A stretch of DNA of 20,966 nucleotides from JBLIDK01 sp047632595 (GTDB lineage Bacteria; Bacteroidota; Bacteroidia; Sphingobacteriales; Sphingobacteriaceae): contig JBLIDK010000039.1 in the NCBI GenBank assembly GCA_047632595.1, positions 1 to 20,966 of the forward strand, written 5' to 3'. Shown in pieces: positions 16,200 to 20,966 of this stretch. The position numbers and the translations under genes are program-made. The stretch's first letter is position 1. The number at the start of each line of letters is the position of its first letter. The notes below the pieces were generated by a model. It was not told the origin of the DNA and did no database searches. It saw only the letters and a program-made list of their open reading frames with translations.

Positions 16200-17268
16200 C
16201 TATAGCGTAGATCAACTAGCCAAAGATAAGCTAGGAGAGATTGAGCAAAAGCCCAAAGCTGAATTGTGGAGTGCTATTTCCTTGGGCGTTGCTGGGCTTA
16301 TTCCTGCAAGTAATATTTTAAATCCAACGCAATCAATTTTCACAAATCTTGCCAATAGTTTTGCTTTTCAATTTTCTGCATTAATGTTATTTATTGCTGT
16401 TTGTACAACAACTGTTTATTATGAATCAGCTAAGGTTATGAATAGCTTACAGGTAGCCACTACCGAAATTGTAACCGAAATAGCTGAGGATATAAATTTG
16501 GTTGAATCTGGAGATAACAAGAGTGAATTAAAATCAAGTATTGGAGCAACAATTCAAGACACTGTAAAATTAGCAAGCATAGAAATTGTAAAGATGCCAT
16601 CAAATGGTACGGTTTTTTATGATAAGGTTAGTGAAACCTTTACTTATGAGCCAAGTAAAGACTTTTACGGAGTGGATTCTTTTAAATATGTAAGAATTTT
16701 CACAAATGACACTAGGTCGGCTGAAGCTTCTGTAGTATTGAAGATTGATCCTGAAGTAATATTAAATGCTCGATTTACCTATGAAAATTTAGGTGGAAAT
16801 AATTTGAAGCTTAAAAATACCTCAGTAGTGAGTTCTAATGACCCTTTAATTAATAAAATTGAAACTAATCGTTGGGAAGTTTCTGATGGTCGTGCCTCAA
16901 CTAGATTGAGTCCCGAGTTTGCATTCGAGCAATCACAAGAAGTAGAAGTTTGTTTGATAGTATCAGTTGGGCCATTAGTTGAAGAGAAATGTAAAAAGAT
17001 AATGGTTACTGAAGATGCTTTTGTTCCTTCAAATGAAGTGGATGTAAAGGGCGTTTCAAACAAGCCAATTCAAATTGACTTGAACAAAGGTGAAGACAAA
17101 AACAAACGAAGTGTAATAATTCCATTAGAAGGTTTATTAAACTTTAATGGTGTAAAAGGCATTGGAAGAAGAATAACATTGTTAAATGCTTCTGGTGGGT
17201 ATGTTGATACAACTGGTATCGAAACTTCGTACAATTCACAACCAAAGATTACTGAAAAAAAAAATTAA
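16183..17268 (+). CDS. Putative anti-sigma membrane protein, 5' part of a frameshifted gene
   Basis: 361 residues up to the in-frame stop. Residues 1-58 are cytoplasmic and include KPKAELWSAI, like the PPxxVWxxI segment at the N-terminus of many Bacteroidota sigma-linked membrane proteins. A single membrane helix covers about 61-80. The periplasmic part holds a cadherin-like or Big_9-like domain (about 131-190; PSNGTVFYDKVSETFTYEPS, FYGVDSFKYV) and a PKD-like domain (about 193-275). The start overlaps the sigma gene by 17 bp. The gene stops two codons after a run of ten A (17255-17264). In the -1 frame the sequence continues without a stop for another 227 residues of barrel sequence, so the real product is probably about 587 residues. 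An anti-sigma role is inferred from position and topology; no named anti-sigma domain was recognised. Confidence 0.75.
   Translation: MKKKNSYSVDQLAKDKLGEIEQKPKAELWSAISLGVAGLIPASNILNPTQSIFTNLANSFAFQFSALMLFIAVCTTTVYYESAKVMNSLQVATTEIVTEIAEDINLVESGDNKSELKSSIGATIQDTVKLASIEIVKMPSNGTVFYDKVSETFTYEPSKDFYGVDSFKYVRIFTNDTRSAEASVVLKIDPEVILNARFTYENLGGNNLKLKNTSVVSSNDPLINKIETNRWEVSDGRASTRLSPEFAFEQSQEVEVCLIVSVGPLVEEKCKKIMVTEDAFVPSNEVDVKGVSNKPIQIDLNKGEDKNKRSVIIPLEGLLNFNGVKGIGRRITLLNASGGYVDTTGIETSYNSQPKITEKKN
17255..17264 (+). other. A10 run: frameshift or slippage point
   Basis: Ten consecutive A read as GAA AAA AAA AAT TAA in the upstream frame. A -1 shift on A AAA AAA enters the frame of the downstream barrel (AAA TTA ATT GAA), which is open to 17945. 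One extra A, or two fewer, has the same effect. This is the longest single-base run I noticed in the window. Confidence 0.7.
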
Positions 17269-17945
17269 TTGAACCAGTTCAAAGGAGACGTTTCCAAGTC
17301 TTCTTATCACATTTTAGTGATGGGTTTCTTCAATTTAACTTTGCACCCGGCATTTCTTACCGAAAAGTTTCCAATTATGCTATTGATGATTTTGCAGCTT
17401 ACAGCCAAATTAGAAATGAGGGAGAATCAAGTGTTTTGTCACATAAAGTAGGAGTGAATGCCGGGGTATATGTTGATGAATCTTGGCTAATCAAATCAGG
17501 CTTGTATTTTATTAACTATGGTGAACAGTCTTCTTACGAGCTTACTCAAACCAATTCTGACACAACTATTGTTAACTTTAATGATGATAGGAATTATTAC
17601 CGCTATTTTGGAATACCAATTACTTTAGGATATGTCTTTACCAGTGGTTATTTAGAAATAATACCTCAAGTGAGTTTAAATGTTGAGCTACGAAGCAAGT
17701 CAGCCGCTAATGTAAAAGACCCGAGTAAAGAAGATATTCTTTTTATCAATAATACGAACCTAAAGAAATCCAATATTAGTTCTACAGCAGGCGTTGATTT
17801 TTTATATGAGTTAGACAATCAACTAAAAATTCGGGCTTTCCCTTTTTATCAATCTCATCTATTTGATCAACTTAATAAATCAGTTGATTTTAAGCAGCGG
17901 TCAAACTTCTTAGGGCTGGAAGTGGGTGTTTCTGTCCCTTTGTAG
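17262..17945 (+). CDS. Outer-membrane-type beta-barrel, 3' part of the frameshifted gene
   Basis: 227 residues in the -1 frame relative to the gene before it. The segment after the A10 run reads LIEPVQRRRFQVFLSHFSDG then LQFNFAPGISYRKVSN, typical of the first strands of the PorT-like barrel domains found at the end of sigma-linked Bacteroidota membrane proteins. Further strands (VGVNAGVYVDESWLIKSGLYF, YRYFGIPITLGYVF, FLGLEVGVSVPL) follow to the C-terminus. The frame has no ATG at all; its only candidate start, TTG at 17436, would remove the first strands, and there is no signal peptide. It is therefore unlikely to be made on its own. The stop abuts the convergent AsmA-family stop with no gap. 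Confidence 0.7.
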   Translation, partial: KLIEPVQRRRFQVFLSHFSDGFLQFNFAPGISYRKVSNYAIDDFAAYSQIRNEGESSVLSHKVGVNAGVYVDESWLIKSGLYFINYGEQSSYELTQTNSDTTIVNFNDDRNYYRYFGIPITLGYVFTSGYLEIIPQVSLNVELRSKSAANVKDPSKEDILFINNTNLKKSNISSTAGVDFLYELDNQLKIRAFPFYQSHLFDQLNKSVDFKQRSNFLGLEVGVSVPL

Positions 17946-20525
17946 TTATTTCTTATTAAACAGTCGCTTAAAGGCATCCTTTCGATCTTTGCTTGTTGAT
18001 GACTCTTCATCCTTACCTCCTGGAAGGTCAGAAGGAATATCTTCATCATTCTTTTTATCTTTAGTTCCGAAAAGTTGTTCAATTTCATTCTTAATCGTTT
18101 GACCCAATTCCTGTTTTTCTTCTTTTATTTCTTGTGATAATTCCTTTTTTGTGTTTTGCTTATCAAATGAATAGATAGGATTGTCAACAGTACCTTTCAT
18201 CGAGACATAAATTGCAGCCTTTTTGGTTCCATCATCTTCAATTACTCCAAACGCTGATTCCCTAATTTTTTTTGAATTTTTAGCAAGCACTTGCGATAAA
18301 ATTATTCGAATGCTATAATCTATATTATTATCGAAATCGTGTGTTCCGCCAATCATTAAGTCAATTGCGCTACTATTAATTGCCATTTTTGGGATAAAAA
18401 TAACCTTGTTTTTAATCTCAATTTGATTGGTAAGTGTAGAGAAGGAAATAGAACGAAGCTCACTCACCTCTACATAGTCACTTAGTTGTTCCAAAGGCTC
18501 AAAGTTTAATAGACTTCCTTTGTGTATAGTAAGATCACTTGTCAAAATAATTGATTCAGGAAATATTTCGAAATCATGAGTCCAATAGGCATTAAAAACA
18601 ACTTTGGCAGAGATGGTTCCATCAACATGTCGTGCTTGAATGTAGTCTTGCCCAAAGTTTTTGCAATCGGCAAGCATCTTTTTTAAAGAAAGCTTGTTTA
18701 AAACCCCATTAATTTCTGTTTTGTACCCTACCAATGGATTGTTTGTAATACTTCCTGATAAGGAAGCGCCACCTTGCATGGTATTAAAAGTTAAATATTC
18801 TGTGCTGGCTTTGTCCTTTGAAAAAACCACATCCCCAACAACACTGCTAGGCATAAAATCTTCATATTCAAATTTGGCAATGTCTAAACTAATTTTTCCG
18901 TTAATATTAAAAGGTATAAGTACCTCCACTTTAGCATTTGGCGCCTCAGTAGCTGATTTAGCTAAAACTTTTTGGTGATTTAAATAGTCGGTAAGAGAAA
19001 AACGGGAAGCAACAAGTTTCCCATTAAACGTTGTTGAACTTTTATAGTTTGAACTAACCCAAGGCACAAAATTGGTGAGCGAACCAATTAATTTAAAACT
19101 ATCATTACCATAGTATCCTTTTATGTTGTTGATGAATAAATTTTTATCTGAAATAGTTAGTTGTCCATTTAATTTAGAAAATTCAACCGGGAGTGACTTC
19201 ACTTTAAAACTTACATTTTTTATTACAATTACTCCATTAGACTCCACTCTATTAAAATTGGTAGCGCTTTTTATATCTTTTACCAAACCTTTTATTTTAA
19301 TATCGGTATTTACAATTCCTTCGAGGTTGGTAACTTCATCAGTTTTAATAAAAGGACTTATTTTTTTAAGGTCAAAATCTCCTTTTATTGAGGCATCTAA
19401 AAAGGGGCTAGGAAAGTTTTTAACCGAGAATTTGCCAGTAAAAGGTTGTCCATCAACTTGTCCTGACAGGTTTGAGACTTCTAAAAAAGATTTACTGCCA
19501 TCATTTGCTCCGTTTGAATAGTTTGCATGTAAATTAAGATTAGTTATAGATGTTAAAGTGCCAGAAGTTGAAACTTTGGCATCTGAAATGGTACATTTCG
19601 CTTGAATAAAAGGATTAGAGGTTTTGCTAATTCTACCTTCAATATCTGCTTCAATTTCAAAATTCCCAGAACTTGAATAATCAGAAGCATAGCTGGCAAT
19701 GTTTTTTGGTAAAATTGAAATGAAGGATTCAATATCAAGATTTACTCCAGTTACCTTCAAATCAGTGTAGACATCATCGCCATAATCAACAGTACCTAAA
19801 ATGCTAAATTTTAATTGTTCGATGTTGATGGAAGAAGGATTAATTAAAATAGTGTTTTGTTCTTGGTTTATGGATATTTGAGATTTAAGGGTTATATTTT
19901 TCTCCTTAAGATAATTCGCATTGTCGATCAGTAATTTGTTGGCGAATAACTTTCCAGTAATGTTTAAGTCGTACTTAGTTTTTGAAAAATCACCACTTAA
20001 TGCGCTAGTGACTTGTTCAAATGTAAAATCATGATTCAGTTTTTGGTTGAGATAATTGATTTTGACATTTTTTAACGTGATGTTTTCAATTTTTAATGAG
20101 TTGTTATTGGTTGTTTCAGAAGTTGATTTAAGGATGTTGTAATTGGCATTTCCGTTTTTATCAATAAGGATATTTATTTCCCCATTTTCCAAAACTATCT
20201 TCCTTACTTGGACTTTTTCGCCATAGACTTCCCAAAAATTTATGATTAAAGAGAACTTTTTTGTTTTAATAAAAGGGGTTTTTGCATTTTTTATGGAGCC
20301 TGAAGCTTCGACTTCCAGGAAGTCCATACTTAAATTAGGGAAGTGCGAGAAAGGGCTTAAGTTGATTTCGCTGACCTTAATTTCGGTTTGCAGTTTTTCA
20401 TTTAACTGGCTAGTAATCTTAGTTTTTAGCTCATCTTGGAAAAAATAAATAAGCAAGGCCGCTTGTATTGCTAAGAGCAATACAAGGGTAAAAGTCCACC
20501 AAAATATTTTGCGAATTATTCTCAT
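17946..20525 (-). CDS. AsmA-family protein
   Basis: 859 residues. A single N-terminal membrane anchor (about 8-30, FWWTFTLVLLLAIQAALLIYFF) is followed by the AsmA N-terminal signature: LNEKLQTEIKVSEINLSPFSHFPNLSM, and IVLENGEINILIDKNGNANYNIL near residues 110-135. The long middle is repetitive beta structure, as in the bridge-like lipid-transfer proteins of the AsmA/TamB group. A C-terminal AsmA_2-like segment (about 640-770; GTISAKVVFNAYW, IDLMIGGTHDFDNNIDYSIRI) is followed by a highly charged Lys/Glu-rich tail. Such proteins sit in the periplasm, anchored in the inner membrane, and affect outer-membrane lipid balance. The start ATG at 20525 directly precedes the membrane anchor. Confidence 0.9.
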   Translation of the reverse strand: MRIIRKIFWWTFTLVLLLAIQAALLIYFFQDELKTKITSQLNEKLQTEIKVSEINLSPFSHFPNLSMDFLEVEASGSIKNAKTPFIKTKKFSLIINFWEVYGEKVQVRKIVLENGEINILIDKNGNANYNILKSTSETTNNNSLKIENITLKNVKINYLNQKLNHDFTFEQVTSALSGDFSKTKYDLNITGKLFANKLLIDNANYLKEKNITLKSQISINQEQNTILINPSSINIEQLKFSILGTVDYGDDVYTDLKVTGVNLDIESFISILPKNIASYASDYSSSGNFEIEADIEGRISKTSNPFIQAKCTISDAKVSTSGTLTSITNLNLHANYSNGANDGSKSFLEVSNLSGQVDGQPFTGKFSVKNFPSPFLDASIKGDFDLKKISPFIKTDEVTNLEGIVNTDIKIKGLVKDIKSATNFNRVESNGVIVIKNVSFKVKSLPVEFSKLNGQLTISDKNLFINNIKGYYGNDSFKLIGSLTNFVPWVSSNYKSSTTFNGKLVASRFSLTDYLNHQKVLAKSATEAPNAKVEVLIPFNINGKISLDIAKFEYEDFMPSSVVGDVVFSKDKASTEYLTFNTMQGGASLSGSITNNPLVGYKTEINGVLNKLSLKKMLADCKNFGQDYIQARHVDGTISAKVVFNAYWTHDFEIFPESIILTSDLTIHKGSLLNFEPLEQLSDYVEVSELRSISFSTLTNQIEIKNKVIFIPKMAINSSAIDLMIGGTHDFDNNIDYSIRIILSQVLAKNSKKIRESAFGVIEDDGTKKAAIYVSMKGTVDNPIYSFDKQNTKKELSQEIKEEKQELGQTIKNEIEQLFGTKDKKNDEDIPSDLPGGKDEESSTSKDRKDAFKRLFNKK

Positions 20526-20536
20526 AAATTATTGTT

Positions 20537-20544
20537 CAAATATA
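20537..20544 (-). promoter_or_regulatory. Bacteroidota -7 promoter box for the AsmA-family gene
   Basis: The plus strand reads CAAATATA, which is TATATTTG on the minus strand, a full TAnnTTTG match 11 bp before the ATG at 20525. A CAA (TTG on the minus strand) at 20560-20562 gives a 15-bp spacer, shorter than usual. The leader would be only about 5 bases. Confidence 0.5.
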
Positions 20545-20593
20545 GGTTTCCATATCGAACAATTATTAAACGAATTTTTTCTTTAATTATGTT

Positions 20594-20623
20594 TTGTATA
20601 AACCATAATTGACTCTATATTTG
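20594..20623 (+). promoter_or_regulatory. Promoter in front of the tRNA-derived array
   Basis: TTG at 20594-20596, a 19-bp spacer and TATATTTG at 20616-20623 match the Bacteroidota consensus of a TTG -33 element and TAnnTTTG -7 element at normal spacing. The expected transcription start is near 20629-20631, about 8-10 bases before the first repeat unit. This is the best-matching promoter in the window and points into the array. Confidence 0.7.
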
Positions 20624-20638
20624 CAGACCAATTAAAAA

Positions 20639-20721
20639 GGGGAATTAGCTCAGTTGGTTCAGAGCATCCTCGACAGCGCAAGCTCGTCGGGAGGGTCACT
20701 GGTCCAACATCTAATAAATAA
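20639..20721 (+). ncRNA. First array unit: tRNA-like RNA with a GNRA-capped hairpin
   Basis: This unit carries a tRNA 5' acceptor strand (GGGGAAT), T8-A9, and a canonical D-arm (GCTC/GAGC around AGTTGGTTCA). In place of the anticodon arm it has TCC-T-CGAC, then AGC-GCAA-GCT, then C-GTCGGGA. That folds into a long hairpin with one unpaired base on each side and a GCAA tetraloop. ACTGG, the 5' strand of a T-stem, follows, but its partner and the acceptor 3' strand are missing. It is not a usable tRNA. Expression is inferred from the promoter upstream. Confidence 0.55.
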
Positions 20722-20952
20722 GGGGAATTAGCTCAGTTGGTTCAGAGCATCCCGACTAACATGTCGGGAGGGTCACTGGTCCAACATCTAATAAATAAGG
20801 GGAATTAGCTCAGTTGGTTCAGAGCATCCCGACTAACATGTCGGGAGGGTCACTGGTCCAACATCTAATAAATAAGGGGAATTAGCTCAGTTGGTTCAGA
20901 GCATCCCGACTAACATGTCGGGAGGGTCACTGGTCCAACATCTAATAAATAA
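20722..20952 (+). ncRNA. Three identical 77-nt tRNA-like units
   Basis: Units at 20722-20798, 20799-20875 and 20876-20952. Each has the acceptor 5' strand and intact D-arm, then TCCCGAC-TAACAT-GTCGGGA: a perfect 7-bp stem with a 6-base loop, where a tRNA has a 5-bp stem and 7-base loop. Next come GGGTCACTGG, like a tRNA variable loop and T-stem 5' strand, and TCCAACA in place of the T-loop. No sequence can pair with ACTGG or with GGGGAAT, so the 3' half of the tRNA is gone. The nearest relative I can recall is Bacteroidota tRNA-Val. They could be RNA units processed from one transcript, or inert pseudogenes. Confidence 0.5.
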
Positions 20953-20966
20953 GGGGAATTAGCTCA

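Larger units (their letters stand above)
20639..20966 (+). repeat. Tandem array of tRNA-derived units
   Basis: Head-to-tail units start at 20639, 20722, 20799, 20876 and 20953; the last is cut by the window edge after 14 bases. Lengths are 83, 77, 77 and 77 bp. The three 77-bp units are identical, which implies recent expansion or ongoing homogenisation. Every unit begins with the tRNA-like 5' part GGGGAATTAGCTCAGTTGG and ends with the A+T-rich TCTAATAAATAA, with no unique spacers between units. The period is not a multiple of three, so it is not a protein repeat. Total copy number is unknown because the array runs off the window. Confidence 0.95.

Noticed and set aside
17269..17451. Small 60-residue open frame after the anti-sigma-like gene
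   Set aside because: It overlaps the better-supported barrel frame, has a TTG start and shows no recognisable protein features.
17436..17945. Independent barrel gene starting at TTG 17436
   Set aside because: In-frame coding sequence with barrel-type strands extends upstream to the A10 run, and a TTG start would cut it and leave no signal peptide.
20722..20798. Working tRNA-Val genes (the CTAACAT segment could be read as an AAC anticodon loop)
   Set aside because: In that register the stem does not pair; the stable fold is a 7-bp stem with a 6-base loop. The T-stem partner and acceptor 3' strand are absent, so it cannot form a cloverleaf or be charged normally.
20639..20966. CRISPR array
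   Set aside because: The units are 77-83 bp, directly adjacent, with no unique spacers, and they carry tRNA features instead of a short palindromic repeat.

Overview
The window looks like chromosomal DNA from a low-GC member of the Bacteroidota, most likely Flavobacteriales or a relative. The evidence is a type IX secretion (T9SS) sorting domain, a PorV/PorQ-family barrel, a GroEL ending in a GGM-type tail, weak Shine-Dalgarno sequences, and promoter boxes of the Bacteroidota form TAnnTTTG. Most of it is housekeeping DNA with very tight spacing: three convergent gene pairs overlap or abut at their stop codons, and one divergent pair overlaps at its start codons.

Layout. 1-4.8 kb: folP (+), then a leftward run hpt - large outer-membrane barrel protein - arsenate reductase-like protein. 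4.8-6.4 kb: purK-purE, overlapping and rightward, behind a clear promoter. 6.4-7.7 kb: tyrS (-). 7.8-9.5 kb: an AcpH-like gene overlapping a PorV/PorQ-family gene. 9.6-11.7 kb: groES-groEL with a 9-bp inverted repeat upstream and a strong terminator. 11.7-14.1 kb: a NamZ/DUF1343 lipoprotein (-) divergent from a LolC/E-like permease (+). 14.2-15.6 kb: a four-PKD T9SS cargo protein. 15.6-17.9 kb: an ECF sigma factor, a single-pass membrane protein that looks like its anti-sigma partner, and an outer-membrane-type barrel domain. The last two are split by a -1 frame change at a run of ten A. 17.9-20.5 kb: an AsmA-family protein (-). 20.6 kb to the window edge: a tandem array derived from a tRNA gene.

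Two parts are unusual. (1) From 20639 to the end are four full and one cut-off head-to-tail copies of a 77-bp unit (the first is 83 bp). Each starts as a perfect tRNA 5' half, resembling Bacteroidota tRNA-Val, with an intact D-arm. The anticodon arm is replaced by a 7-bp hairpin, and the T-arm and 3' acceptor strand are lost. A good Bacteroidota promoter ends 15 bp before the first unit, so the array is probably transcribed. It is not a set of working tRNAs. (2) The barrel half at 17262-17945 has no ATG and no signal peptide, but reads straight on from the membrane protein if the frame shifts by -1 within the A10 run. That would give one protein of about 587 residues. It may be slippage-controlled, phase-variable, or a one-base homopolymer error.

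Functionally, hpt and purK/purE belong to purine metabolism, folP to folate, tyrS to translation, and groESL to folding. The sigma/membrane/barrel set next to the T9SS cargo gene suggests a cell-envelope signalling module.
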